Shown: positions 1 to 9,785, counted from the first letter of the stretch. The stretch: 64,000 nucleotides of DNA from Mariprofundaceae bacterium (GCA_030950585.1 JAUZRG010000033.1:32268-96267), one strand, 5' to 3'. Made by a program: numbers and translations. The notes: generated from the sequence alone by a model not told the origin.

Positions 1-3000
1 CCAAATGAATGCAGGTGCTACGGCAGCAGCGAATAGCATCGTTTTTAGTCAAGTAGATGAAGCAGGGAATGCTAGCCCTGTGGCAACGACATTAACCATC
101 AATGTTGATAATGCGGCATTGGCACCTGCTGCTAGCTTAGATCAAGCAGCAATGACGCTTGCAAATCCAACAGCTTTGGTAACTGTTTTAGGTACGCAAA
201 CATTTGTCAATACAGCCACGCCAATTTTGAGTGGTAGTGCTGAACCCGGTGCCAGTATCACGATTACAGGTCTTAATCCTGTGCCAGCTGCGCCGATAAC
301 AGTGCTTGCAGTGACGGATGTTTTTGGTGTCACCACGTGGTCAGCAGTTTTACCTGTTTTGGCGCAGGGTGCTCAAAGTCTATCCATTATTCAAACGGAT
401 GCTTTGTTAAATGTCAGTCCTGCAACGCTTGTGAATTTTACCGTGGATACGGCGGTGATAGGTTTTGCTTATAATGGTATTGACCCTATCACAACCACGA
501 TTCCAAGTGCTTCGAGCTTTCCTGTGCTTTCAGGTAGTGCCGAGGTCGCTGTGGGTAACACAGCCTATCAAGTGAATGTGACAGTGGTGTCTCAGGTTGC
601 CGCTGGACAAATTCCAGGAATCAATATTGCAAGTACCGCTGCGGTTGACGCTCAAGGTGCTTGGCAAGTTGATCTTGGTGCGCTTGTGCCAGCTGGCTTG
701 GCAAATGGTTTATATACTGTAACGGCAACGATGACGGATGCTGCGCAAAATTCAGCGACCATCACCAATACCTTGGATGTAAATAAACAAGTCTTGGCAC
801 CTGTTTTGAATGCATCCACGACAGCTGTGAATCCAAGTTTGGCCAACACACCTGTGATTCTCAATGGCTTAGCAGGTTCAGTAGAAGCTTTGGCTGTTGT
901 GAACATTGAGATTGTTCAGGGCGCGACGGTATTGCAAACACATCAAGTCACAGCAGATAACACAGGTGCGTGGTTTATTCCAAACTCAGCTATTGCAACG
1001 CCTCCTTTGGGTGTAGCAACCCTTGCTGATGGCAATTATATCATACGTGTTTCGCAAACAACGGTTGCTGCAACATCGTTGGTCTCATTGTCTCCTTTGG
1101 CCATTGATACGGTTGCACAAACTGTGGTGATTAATACAATTGATGCGGTGGCTCCTGCTTTGGGTGCAACCAGTGTGACCACAAATAACTTAACACCAAC
1201 AGTGACTTTAACCATTGAGCCAGGTGCAACGCTCAATGTCACCGTTAATGGTGTTTTGAGTATCAATGTTGCGACTGCTGACCCTGTGACAGGTGTTGTT
1301 TCTTTTATCTTACCAACTTTAAATGCTTCTGCGTTAGGAACCGCTAATTCACTGACGTTTACCCAAACAGATATTGCAGGGAACACCAATATTGTGGGGT
1401 CGAACATGGGTATTGTGGTCGATAATGCTACGACTGGTTTGAGTATTAACCCAGTTGGTACCTTGCTTGGAGCCAATGATGTTGTGGGTGGCCTCGGTGG
1501 TAATCAGCCCATTCTAACGGGTTCAGGTGAAGCGGGTGCTACCGTTAATGTACAGGTTTTTGATGTTGCAACCAACACATTGGTGACAACGCTTCCACCT
1601 GCGCTTGTGGGTGCAGCAGTTGGCGGTATTGCGACTTGGAGCGCCACTGTTCCGATCGCTTTGCTTGATGGTGCTTATAGCGTTCAAGTCACACAGACGG
1701 ACTTGGTGGGTAATAGCACTGTTGTGGGTCAAGAAGTGATTCGGAATTTTAGCGTTGATACCACAGTGACACCATTAAGCATGACTTCTTTGGCTAGTGT
1801 GACAACAACAAGTTATCCAACTTTGACAGGTGTGGCAGAATTTAATCGTGGGGCTACACTAAGCCAAGTGAGCATTAACATTAGCAATGCTGCCGGCAAT
1901 GTTGCCTTGGCAGCACCGATTGCCATTCCAGCTGTGACGGTGACCCAACAAGCGGGTGCAGGCTTAACAGGAGCATGGAGCACAGTGATTGATACACCAT
2001 TGAGTAATGGTAGTTATACGGTCACCGTGACGCAAACCGATGAACTGGGAAATGTGGCATCTTTTGTGCAAACGCTCACCGTGAATACGGCAGTCGCTTC
2101 ACCAACCCTTGTGCTTAGCCCTAGTGATGCCGTGGGTGGTACCACAAATCCAGCCACACAGTTAACCACCTTGGTCTCAGGGACTGGTCTTGCAGGGGCA
2201 ACGATTAATTTATTTGCAGTGCAAACAGCTGATATATTAGGAAATTTAATCCCTATCGTGAATCAAGTGCCAGTTACTTTAACGCCTGTGGTGGTGGATG
2301 CCGCTGGTTTATGGCAAATGAACCTTGTGAATCAACAAAGCAGCATGGGTGTGTTGCCAGATGGCAGCTATAGCATTCGTGCAAGTCAAACAACAGCGAA
2401 TTTAGCCAATCCAACCCTTGATCCTGCAGCGGCGACATACATTGTGGGAACCTCATTAGAAGCCATGCAATCGTTGGTCATTGATAAAACAGCACAAGCA
2501 CCTGTTGTGAACCCTGTAGGACAATTATTAGGTGGGGTGCGGGTAGCCAATGCCACGCCTGTGATGACGGGTACCGCTGAAGCCAATGCCACAGTTCAAG
2601 TTTCTGGTCTCATCGCTTTAAACAATACACCGCTACCGATTCAAACGGTGGTGGCAAATGCTTTGGGTGCATGGCAGCTCAATATTTTAACACCATTACA
2701 GCAAGGTGTGCAAACTGCCAATGTGGTGCAAGTTGATATTTTGAAAAATACCTCTATCTCTACAGTTTTAAATTTTGAAGTAGATAGCAGTGTGACAAAT
2801 TTAACGGTGTTGGCAGGTCAGCAGGGCACATTAAATCCTGTGATTAGTGGTACTGCTGAAATTCCTCGCGGTGCAACTGCTGCGACAGTCACAGTGACGG
2901 TGACTGATCCAATCAACGCCAATACTGTGATTTCTGTGGTTCCTAATGTCGCTGTGAATAGTCTCAATGGTACATGGAGCACCACATTGCCCGCCTTTGC

Positions 3001-5692
3001 TGCTATGGGTAGTTTTGATGTGACAGTGACGCAAACCGATGAAACGGGGAATGTGGGTTCTGCATTTCAAACCTTAACGCTTGTGCCATTGAATCCACCA
3101 ACTATTTTATTCCCAAATGTCACAAATTTACCCGCCACAGCGGTGGGTACATCCTCGACTGTGTCAGGAACGGCTGATTTTAATGTGCCAGTGAAAATCA
3201 CCTTTACGCAAGTTGATAGCTTAGCTAATCCGTTAGCACCTGCTTCTCTGCCTGTGGTCATGACCACAGTTGCAGACGGGCTAGGTAACTGGGCACTTGA
3301 TAATACCGCTTTGGCGACTGCCTTGGGTGCGGGACCCAGCCAATATTATCAAATATCGACGATTCAAGGTTTGGGTAGTGCTAATGCCTCTCCGATTGAT
3401 ATTAAACCGGGTTTAATGCAGGTGGACACAGTTGCACCAGCCGCACCACTACCTACATTTAATAGTTTAGCTGCCGTGCCTGTGGAAGGTGAAAATTTCA
3501 CGATTGCTGTGCATGGTGAAATTGGAACCTCAACGAATATTACTTTTGTGGCGATTGCGCCCAATGTAAATATCTCTCCCGCAGTGAGTTTTATTAGTCC
3601 TCAACTTGTCGCTGATCCGCTCATTGTTCCACCAGCTCTACCACAAGGTTTAGCCACATCTCAGGGTATTTCATTGTTGGCAGGTAATTATCAAATGACC
3701 ACGGTATTGACTGACACTGCGGGCAATAGTTCATCGGTTACGCAAACGATCAACATTGCTGCTCCTCAGCCAAATGTCATTAATGTGGTGCAGGCTCCTG
3801 TGGCAACAGATACCAATGCCGTCTTGTTTAACGATCCGAACCAGCTGAGTGGTGCGCCTGTTATCGTATCTGCCAATGGTAATATCACAGGGGCATCGCC
3901 AACAATTTTGAATTTGCATCCTACCATTGATCCTTTAACAGGTTTGAGCACCAATGATGCCTTTAACCAAATTCAACGGCCAATTGATCCTTTGACGGGT
4001 TTAGCTATTCAGACATCTCTGAAAGCTGGGGTAAGCTCAGCAGGTATCAACCCCATTACAGGGGCTGCTTCAGGCATTGATCCTGTGACAGGCGCGAATG
4101 TATCGACAGTGATCACTAACAATGCTTCACCACTGATCTCTGGTCAGTTACCCGTTGCATCGGTACAAACCGTGGATATTTTCTTTAAAGCGGTCAACCC
4201 TGCAACAGGTGCGGAAACACTTGATTTTCTTGTGCCTGTGACCACCAATGCTTTGGGTCAATGGACTGTGGATTTGGCAGCACAAGGCTTAGTGCTTGCT
4301 GATGGTCTGCATCGTATCTTTGCTTCTGGTATTGGTATTGGCGGTGTATCCAACACCTTTGATATGGTGGTTGATACACAAAAACCCATTTCACCTGTGA
4401 TTTTAAATATGGCTCCTACAGCAGCCAATGGTGGTGTGCCACAGGTCGCTGGAACCTTTGATCTTATTGGTACAGCCGAACCTGGAAGTCGGGTGATTGT
4501 GCAAATGAATCCTACTTTTGTGGTCACAGCCGATGCTTTGGGTAATTGGAGTATTACAGGGATTACCCTGACACCCAATACCAACTATCGCATGTTCCTT
4601 TTTAGCGTGGACATTGCAACCAATACGACGATGGTCACACCCTTTAACTTCACGGTGAATAAAGTCGGTGGCGTGGTGATTAATGCCCCGACCACATATG
4701 TAACAGACCCATCATCACCAACGGTGGTATTGGCAGGTACGGTCATTATTGATGGTTTATTAGAGAATATTACCACTCAAGCCATTAATAATAACTTGGC
4801 TGATATTTGGGCGAAGAGCCAACAGCATGGTGGTTTATTAGAAGATATTCGTCTTGCTGCTATTAATGGTATTCCTGTTGAACCCATTGATCAAAAACGC
4901 TTGAATCCTTCCGATATGCCAGCCGATCGTATTGAAGATAATGGTTATATTGGTTATTTACGTATCAGTGCAGAGTCACCTGATTTGAATGCAACGGCGA
5001 ATGAAACACTTGATCGTACCTCAAAATCACGTTTTCGCAATGCTTTGAATCATTTGCAACAAGCTGAAACCACTATTGGTCATGGTAACCGTTTAACTGA
5101 AGGTCGTATTGCGATGTTTGCACCTGAGTTTCAATTGGGTGAAACGCAAATGAATATGAACGATGCTTTTGCTGTGTTGGATGATGATGCTAAATTGCGT
5201 TTGTTTGCAATGGATGATCGTAATGTTCGTATTCATTTCGATTTTGATCAATATGCACTTCAGAAAGAAGGCGTGAATGATATGTCGGTCTTCTCCGACT
5301 GGATTAATCGAGAGTGGGGACAGTGGATTGGTGTTTGGGGTTCGCAACATATACATGTGGTGGGTCACACTGATTTTATCGGAACTGTGGAATACAATGA
5401 TAAACTCGGTATGCGCCGTGCCTTTGTGGCGGGCGAATACCTTGTGAAGCATTTAGGCTTTGCGGTTGAACACATTAGTTTTGATTCTTGGGGTAAGGAT
5501 GCTCCTGTGGATTTGGGTGAATCAGATGAAAGTCGTGCTCAAAATCGTCGAGTAGAAATTAATATTGGTGATACAGAAACAATTTCACCTAAATTTCCTT
5601 CTGATAGTGAAGTTGGCAAGTTATCTGTGATTCAACGTGACTTTATTCAATTCTTGCAAACGGGTGATTTTGGCCGATTCAGCAAAGAATAG
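1..5692 (+). CDS. Giant Ig-like repeat protein with C-terminal OmpA domain (5' partial)
   Basis: The reading frame is open from the window edge, so the N-terminus (and any signal peptide) is missing; at least 1895 residues are visible. Most of the chain is tandem roughly 100-residue modules rich in Val, Thr, Ala and Asn, each with a bacterial Ig-like signature such as TQTDELGN, TQTDETGN, TQTDLVGN or TQTDIAGN and a GxW-S/T strand before it. About residues 1741-1857 form an OmpA-type peptidoglycan-binding domain: FDFDQYAL, VVGHTDFIGT, NDKLGMRRAF and AQNRRVEINI. By family knowledge the Ig modules form a surface rod or adhesin and the OmpA domain anchors it to the cell wall. No type I secretion signal is seen at the C-terminus, which ends shortly after the OmpA domain. 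The substrate or partner of the rod cannot be told. Followed 24 bases later by apbE. Confidence 0.88.
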   Translation, partial: QMNAGATAAANSIVFSQVDEAGNASPVATTLTINVDNAALAPAASLDQAAMTLANPTALVTVLGTQTFVNTATPILSGSAEPGASITITGLNPVPAAPITVLAVTDVFGVTTWSAVLPVLAQGAQSLSIIQTDALLNVSPATLVNFTVDTAVIGFAYNGIDPITTTIPSASSFPVLSGSAEVAVGNTAYQVNVTVVSQVAAGQIPGINIASTAAVDAQGAWQVDLGALVPAGLANGLYTVTATMTDAAQNSATITNTLDVNKQVLAPVLNASTTAVNPSLANTPVILNGLAGSVEALAVVNIEIVQGATVLQTHQVTADNTGAWFIPNSAIATPPLGVATLADGNYIIRVSQTTVAATSLVSLSPLAIDTVAQTVVINTIDAVAPALGATSVTTNNLTPTVTLTIEPGATLNVTVNGVLSINVATADPVTGVVSFILPTLNASALGTANSLTFTQTDIAGNTNIVGSNMGIVVDNATTGLSINPVGTLLGANDVVGGLGGNQPILTGSGEAGATVNVQVFDVATNTLVTTLPPALVGAAVGGIATWSATVPIALLDGAYSVQVTQTDLVGNSTVVGQEVIRNFSVDTTVTPLSMTSLASVTTTSYPTLTGVAEFNRGATLSQVSINISNAAGNVALAAPIAIPAVTVTQQAGAGLTGAWSTVIDTPLSNGSYTVTVTQTDELGNVASFVQTLTVNTAVASPTLVLSPSDAVGGTTNPATQLTTLVSGTGLAGATINLFAVQTADILGNLIPIVNQVPVTLTPVVVDAAGLWQMNLVNQQSSMGVLPDGSYSIRASQTTANLANPTLDPAAATYIVGTSLEAMQSLVIDKTAQAPVVNPVGQLLGGVRVANATPVMTGTAEANATVQVSGLIALNNTPLPIQTVVANALGAWQLNILTPLQQGVQTANVVQVDILKNTSISTVLNFEVDSSVTNLTVLAGQQGTLNPVISGTAEIPRGATAATVTVTVTDPINANTVISVVPNVAVNSLNGTWSTTLPAFAAMGSFDVTVTQTDETGNVGSAFQTLTLVPLNPPTILFPNVTNLPATAVGTSSTVSGTADFNVPVKITFTQVDSLANPLAPASLPVVMTTVADGLGNWALDNTALATALGAGPSQYYQISTIQGLGSANASPIDIKPGLMQVDTVAPAAPLPTFNSLAAVPVEGENFTIAVHGEIGTSTNITFVAIAPNVNISPAVSFISPQLVADPLIVPPALPQGLATSQGISLLAGNYQMTTVLTDTAGNSSSVTQTINIAAPQPNVINVVQAPVATDTNAVLFNDPNQLSGAPVIVSANGNITGASPTILNLHPTIDPLTGLSTNDAFNQIQRPIDPLTGLAIQTSLKAGVSSAGINPITGAASGIDPVTGANVSTVITNNASPLISGQLPVASVQTVDIFFKAVNPATGAETLDFLVPVTTNALGQWTVDLAAQGLVLADGLHRIFASGIGIGGVSNTFDMVVDTQKPISPVILNMAPTAANGGVPQVAGTFDLIGTAEPGSRVIVQMNPTFVVTADALGNWSITGITLTPNTNYRMFLFSVDIATNTTMVTPFNFTVNKVGGVVINAPTTYVTDPSSPTVVLAGTVIIDGLLENITTQAINNNLADIWAKSQQHGGLLEDIRLAAINGIPVEPIDQKRLNPSDMPADRIEDNGYIGYLRISAESPDLNATANETLDRTSKSRFRNALNHLQQAETTIGHGNRLTEGRIAMFAPEFQLGETQMNMNDAFAVLDDDAKLRLFAMDDRNVRIHFDFDQYALQKEGVNDMSVFSDWINREWGQWIGVWGSQHIHVVGHTDFIGTVEYNDKLGMRRAFVAGEYLVKHLGFAVEHISFDSWGKDAPVDLGESDESRAQNRRVEINIGDTETISPKFPSDSEVGKLSVIQRDFIQFLQTGDFGRFSKE

Positions 5693-5697
5693 CGTTT

Positions 5698-5735
5698 AAA
5701 AGGCTTCTTTTTTGATATGAAGAAAGAAGCCTTTT
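5698..5735 (+). terminator. Intrinsic-terminator-like hairpin overlapping the apbE start
   Basis: AAAAGGCTTCTTT (5698-5710) pairs perfectly with AAAGAAGCCTTTT (5723-5735). Three more pairs (one G-U) shrink the loop to GATATG at 5714-5719, so the ATG of apbE lies in the loop. The right arm ends in TTTT. It sits six bases after the stop of the Ig-repeat gene and is well placed to end that transcript, but it would also bury the apbE start codon. Confidence 0.7.
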
Positions 5736-6730
5736 CACAGCAATCTTGTGCACCTATTTTCATCCTGTACTTAGCAATGCTTTTTCTTTTGAGTGCTTGT
5801 CATACCGACGAAGTGATCGAAGAGCATGCTTTTTTGATGGGAACGATGGTATCTGTGACTGTGGCAGAATCAGAAAAAGATTCTCAAGTTCGCTTAGCAA
5901 TTAAAGCCAGTATGCAGGAAATACAGCGTGTGGAAGCATTGTTTTCCACCCACCTTGATAACAGCGTGCAAGCTTTTAATCAGAGTCATGTTGGTGTATG
6001 GCAAGACTTAGATCCAGAGGTTTCTGTATTATTAGCCCAAGCAGTGCGAATCATGGCACAAAGTCAGCAAGCTTTTCATCCGATGTTGGGTCAATTAAAA
6101 CAACTATGGGCGTTTCAGTCCGAAAGCAAGCAAGTTCCACCTGAGGCATCTATTCAGATTTTGGTGCAAGCAATAAAAAAAGCAACATTAGAGCAAAAAG
6201 GCACACAGTGGCGACGTTCGCATGCCGCACTTCGATTGGATTTTGGTGCAATTGCCAAAGGTTATGCCATTGATCGTGCGATTAAGGTTTTGCGTCAACA
6301 GGGTATTGGCAATGCTATTGTGAATGCTGGGGGCGATATTCGTCTCATCGGTCAACGTTTTGGTCGTGCTTGGCGTATTGGCATCAAACACCCGAGACAG
6401 GCAAATCAAATATTGGGTTGGATGGCGCTTAAGGGGGATGTTAGTTTGGTGACCTCAGGTGATTATGAGCGTTTTTTTATCGTAGGCGACAAGCGCTACC
6501 ATCATATTTTAGATGCACGCACGGGTTATCCCGCCACAAAATCACAAAGTGTCACTGTCATTGCTAAAAATGCCACGCTTGCCGATGCATGGAGTACCGC
6601 ATTGTTTGTGCTTGGCTCAAATTCACAGGGCTTGGTGACGGCCCCCACTGATTTAGATTATTTAATCGTGGATCGGCAGGGCAAGAAAAGCATGTCTTTG
6701 GGCATGCAAAAACTATTTCATTCGCAGTAG
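5717..6730 (+). CDS. apbE: FAD:protein FMN transferase, ApbE lipoprotein
   Basis: ApbE covalently attaches FMN from FAD to Thr residues of target flavoproteins such as NqrB/NqrC and RnfG, outside the inner membrane. The 337-residue product has a lipoprotein signal peptide with lipobox LLSAC (lipid Cys28). Family motifs follow in order: LMGTMVSVTV, DFGAIAKGYAIDRA, NAGGDIRLIG, the DARTGYPA substrate-loop motif and DAWSTALFVLG. Length is typical. The start at 5717 is needed to give the signal peptide its basic n-region, yet it has no Shine-Dalgarno sequence and lies in the loop of a terminator-like hairpin. The 3' end overlaps the convergent aguB by 13 bases. No target flavoprotein gene is seen nearby, so the client is unknown. 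Confidence 0.93.
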   Translation: MKKEAFSQQSCAPIFILYLAMLFLLSACHTDEVIEEHAFLMGTMVSVTVAESEKDSQVRLAIKASMQEIQRVEALFSTHLDNSVQAFNQSHVGVWQDLDPEVSVLLAQAVRIMAQSQQAFHPMLGQLKQLWAFQSESKQVPPEASIQILVQAIKKATLEQKGTQWRRSHAALRLDFGAIAKGYAIDRAIKVLRQQGIGNAIVNAGGDIRLIGQRFGRAWRIGIKHPRQANQILGWMALKGDVSLVTSGDYERFFIVGDKRYHHILDARTGYPATKSQSVTVIAKNATLADAWSTALFVLGSNSQGLVTAPTDLDYLIVDRQGKKSMSLGMQKLFHSQ

Positions 6731-7602
6731 CGTTTTTCTAATTCTTTGTAGGCATCAATGCGACGGTCTCTTAAAAATGGCCATTGCTGGCGCACTTGTT
6801 CACAGCGTTTAAAGTTAACGTTTCCCGTCAGTAGTTCTTCTTCATCTTGACTGGCTTGAGCCAGTGTTTCTCCTTGTTCGCCCACAATAAAGCTATGTCC
6901 CCAAAATAAAATACCACGATCTTCTTTGTTTGGGTTCTTTTCAAAGCCTGTGCGATTGGCTGAAATAAGAGGAATTGCGTTGGCGATGGCATGACTGCGC
7001 TGCATGGTTTGCCAAGCAAAAAGTTGACGTTGTTGCTCATCCACGCTGTCGTCACCATCCCAGCCAATGGCCGTGGGGCAGACTAATATTTGCGCACCCG
7101 CAAGAGCTAAAAGACGAGCGGCTTCGGGGAACCATTGATCCCAGCAAATGAGAATGCCAATTTTACCTAAAGAGGTCTGCACAGGTTTAAAGCCTGTATC
7201 ACCAGGGGTAAAATAGTATTTTTCATAATAATCAGGGTCATCAGGGATGTGCATTTTACGATAAATGCCCGCAATACTACCATCGGTATCCAACACAACA
7301 GCGGTATTGTGATAAATACCAGCAGTGCGTCTTTCAAAAATAGAGGCAACAATGACAATATTGAGTTCCGCAGCTAAGGATGAAAAAACATGGGTGGTTG
7401 GGCCTGGGATAGGCTCTGCAAGATCAAAACATTTTTGATTTTCTGATTGGCAAAAGTAATAGGTTCGATGCAGTTCTTGCAGAACCACCAATTGTGCACC
7501 ATCACTGGCTGCCTGATGAATCATGGCAATGCTTTTGTGCAGGTTTTGGGCAACATTGCTTTGGCAGCTTTGTTGAATTAAGGCAACTTTAATATTACTC
7601 AT
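6718..7602 (-). CDS. aguB: N-carbamoylputrescine amidase
   Basis: This nitrilase-superfamily enzyme hydrolyses N-carbamoylputrescine to putrescine, CO2 and ammonia, the last step of the agmatine route to putrescine. The 294-residue product shows the Glu-Lys-Cys triad in context: Glu43 in VVLQELHRTYYF, Lys116 in YRKMHIPDDP and Cys153 in ILICWDQWFPEAARL. The start at 7602 gives MSNIKVALIQQ, which matches the family N-terminus, and overlaps the aguA stop codon as ATGA, showing translational coupling. A longer frame reaching 7638 is possible but would add 12 residues unlike the family. Together with aguA it forms a complete arginine-derived agmatine to putrescine module. Confidence 0.95.
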   Translation of the reverse strand: MSNIKVALIQQSCQSNVAQNLHKSIAMIHQAASDGAQLVVLQELHRTYYFCQSENQKCFDLAEPIPGPTTHVFSSLAAELNIVIVASIFERRTAGIYHNTAVVLDTDGSIAGIYRKMHIPDDPDYYEKYYFTPGDTGFKPVQTSLGKIGILICWDQWFPEAARLLALAGAQILVCPTAIGWDGDDSVDEQQRQLFAWQTMQRSHAIANAIPLISANRTGFEKNPNKEDRGILFWGHSFIVGEQGETLAQASQDEEELLTGNVNFKRCEQVRQQWPFLRDRRIDAYKELEKRYCE

Positions 7603-8618
7603 GCGATCAATCCTTTTGGAAATTGCATTGTCATGCAATGTAGCGAACCTCCCTGTTCAATCAAGGTTTCGCAAGCAATCATCACAATACGTCGGTTGGG
7701 AAAGCAAGATGCTAAAACTTGTTGTGCTTGAACATCGGTCGTTAAGCCATAACTAGGTAATAAAACAGCATCGTTGATGATCAGAAAGTTGGCATAACTA
7801 GCGGCTAACCGTTGGCCACTTTTGTTCAATATGGCTTTTGGCCAAGGCAATGCTTGTAGTTCATAGGTCTTACCTATGGGTGTGCGCAGGGCGCGTAATT
7901 CTTTCTGCATGGCTTGTAAGTCTTGGTAGTGAGGGTCATTTTTATCATCGCAGTGCATGTAGACAATACCTGTTGGTGAAAAAAAGCGAGCCAAGGTATC
8001 AATATGTGCATCGGTATCATCACCCATTAAATGCCCATGCTTGAGCATGATGATGTGCTGCATGCCAAAAAACTGCATAAGCTGTGTTTGAATAGCGTTG
8101 AGACTCTGTTGTGGGTGACGTTGTTGTAAGCATTGTTGGGTGGTCATGAGTGTATCAAGGCCATTGGACTCAATGCTTCCACCTTCTAAAACAAAGGGCA
8201 GGGAAGTCATGCTTGCTTTGAAAAAACCGTGTTGATCTAAATACTGATTCACATGGTTATCGAGTTCAAAAGAAAACTTTTCACCCCAAGCGTTGAATTG
8301 AAAATTCAATAAATGAACTTGATGATGTCGATCAATGGCGATAGGACCATAATCGCGAATCCACGTATCATTAAAGTGGCAAGGTATGAGTTGAATGTTG
8401 TGCGTGTGGGGTTGTTGTAGGTAATCGCGCGGGCTAGAGTCACGAGGATCGTGAAGTAAATAAACTTGCTCATACAGATCAATGGCTGTGCAAATAGTAG
8501 CAACACAATGTCGAGCTTGTGTTAATTGATGTATCCAATCGGTTTTTTCATGTGGCCAAGCCAGCATGATGCCTTGTTGAGGTTCCCATTCGGCGGGTAG
8601 GCGTACGTTTGATTGCAT
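7599..8618 (-). CDS. aguA: Agmatine deiminase
   Basis: Converts agmatine to N-carbamoylputrescine plus ammonia; belongs to the peptidyl-arginine-deiminase/amidinotransferase fold. The 339-residue product starts RLPAEWEPQQGIMLAWPH, then has LEGGSIESNG, the catalytic His region GHLMGDDTDAHIDTLARF, and the nucleophile Cys328 in GGSLHCMTMQFP, all as in characterised AguA. Its stop overlaps the aguB start (ATGA). The start codon at 8616-8618 comes only two bases after the U-tract of the porin terminator and has no recognisable Shine-Dalgarno sequence. aguAB expression therefore depends on read-through or on a promoter inside the terminator region. No agmatine-producing SpeA gene is in the window. 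Confidence 0.95.
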   Translation of the reverse strand: MQSNVRLPAEWEPQQGIMLAWPHEKTDWIHQLTQARHCVATICTAIDLYEQVYLLHDPRDSSPRDYLQQPHTHNIQLIPCHFNDTWIRDYGPIAIDRHHQVHLLNFQFNAWGEKFSFELDNHVNQYLDQHGFFKASMTSLPFVLEGGSIESNGLDTLMTTQQCLQQRHPQQSLNAIQTQLMQFFGMQHIIMLKHGHLMGDDTDAHIDTLARFFSPTGIVYMHCDDKNDPHYQDLQAMQKELRALRTPIGKTYELQALPWPKAILNKSGQRLAASYANFLIINDAVLLPSYGLTTDVQAQQVLASCFPNRRIVMIACETLIEQGGSLHCMTMQFPKGLIA

Positions 8619-8620
8619 AT

Positions 8621-8653
8621 AAAAATGGCAGTAAGCCTAGGCTTACTGCCATT
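8621..8653 (-). terminator. Rho-independent terminator of the porin gene
   Basis: Positions 8624-8653 are a perfect 30-base palindrome with 14-bp arms (AATGGCAGTAAGCC and its complement) around a central TA. Read on the minus strand it is followed by TTTTTAT. It begins 13 bases after the porin stop codon and ends right before the aguA start codon. Confidence 0.88.
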
Positions 8654-8666
8654 GTCTTAAGTGAGT

Positions 8667-9785
8667 TTAGAATCTAAATTCTGAGTACAAACCAACTTTA
8701 GTTGTTTTGCTTGTGTCGTTCAATGCAGTCGCTGTCCATGCAGCATTACCATTGGTTACTTTAGTGTTATCAAGAGCTAAAGAGAATGTCATACCTTGAG
8801 TTTCAAAGTATTCAAGACCAACAATGTAATGACTTGTTTTTGCAGAGAAAGTAGATGCAAGAGGTGTGCTTTTTAGATAATCATAACGTGCAAATACGCC
8901 ATAATCTTCAGCAAAACGTGCCCATGCCCAAACATTGTAACCAGTTGCTTTGTTGACAGTACTTGTGTTGTCTTTTTTATTGTTAATGACAAAGTTACCG
9001 CCTACACGCCATGTTTCTTGACCATAGCTAAGTAGAACTTGGTTTAAAGTTTCTTTGATTGGGTTTGCGGCAGTAGCAATAACACCAGTTACAGCGTTTG
9101 TAACAAGTCTTTTATTACCACGGTAACCGTCACGGAAGCCAAGTGAAATATCCATGCCTTCGATTGGGTGAACAGTGAAACGACCGCTTATATCCATAGC
9201 TTGTGTTGCGTTAGGCTTACCATAACCGCCACCATTACTGTAGGTTAACCAGTATTCAAGCATGTCATCCATGAATTTACCTTTCAGGCCAAGACCATAA
9301 TCAGCAGAGTCATCCATTTTGAAAAAGTCTGTATAAACGTTAGACACATAACGATGCGCCCAAAGTTTTTCTTCATAACCAATCCAAGGTGTGTTGGATA
9401 GACCTAAACGTACTTGTACTTCATCGCTGAATTTGCCTTCAACATAAGCATATTTCAAAAAGACGTTTGTGCTTCTTTTAAGACCAGGAACAGTGTTTTG
9501 TTCGTTGTTCACATCAGTCACAATGGTACCAAACCATTGATCATTGACTTGGTATTTTGCTTGCAAGTAAAAACGATCAACACTTAGACCTGTTGATTTG
9601 TTGGCTGTTGTGGTTGTGCCAGTTGCACTGTTAAAGTTATCTGTTTTGTTGTTTTGTAAACCAAAATAAGCTTTACCACTGATGGATAATTGATCAGTTA
9701 CTTCTGTTGCAGATACAGAAGTGCTACCAAAGGCCAAGATAGCGGCACTAAGAATAGACATTTTAATATTTTTTTTGTTAAACAA
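8667..9785 (-). CDS. Outer-membrane porin-like beta-barrel protein
   Basis: The 372-residue product has a signal peptide ending STSVSA (cleavage expected after Ala26). The mature chain alternates short hydrophobic/aromatic strands with polar loops, e.g. AYFGLQNN, RFYLQAKYQV, VFLKYAYVEG and VFARYDYL, and ends in EFRF, the terminal Phe that BAM uses to recognise outer-membrane barrels. The start is TTG at 9783-9785, chosen because AGGAGA (9794-9799) lies 8 bases upstream; ATG at 9761 is an alternative but would remove the basic n-region. The pattern resembles general or anion-selective proteobacterial porins; I cannot name the solute. It is followed by a strong terminator and then aguA, so co-regulation with putrescine synthesis is possible only through read-through. 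Confidence 0.75.
   Translation of the reverse strand: MFNKKNIKMSILSAAILAFGSTSVSATEVTDQLSISGKAYFGLQNNKTDNFNSATGTTTTANKSTGLSVDRFYLQAKYQVNDQWFGTIVTDVNNEQNTVPGLKRSTNVFLKYAYVEGKFSDEVQVRLGLSNTPWIGYEEKLWAHRYVSNVYTDFFKMDDSADYGLGLKGKFMDDMLEYWLTYSNGGGYGKPNATQAMDISGRFTVHPIEGMDISLGFRDGYRGNKRLVTNAVTGVIATAANPIKETLNQVLLSYGQETWRVGGNFVINNKKDNTSTVNKATGYNVWAWARFAEDYGVFARYDYLKSTPLASTFSAKTSHYIVGLEYFETQGMTFSLALDNTKVTNGNAAWTATALNDTSKTTKVGLYSEFRF

Noticed and set aside
1036..1476. Antisense frames opposite the giant Ig-repeat gene
   Set aside because: Long open antisense frames are expected from its Val/Thr/Ala-rich codon use; none shows a start signal or motif.
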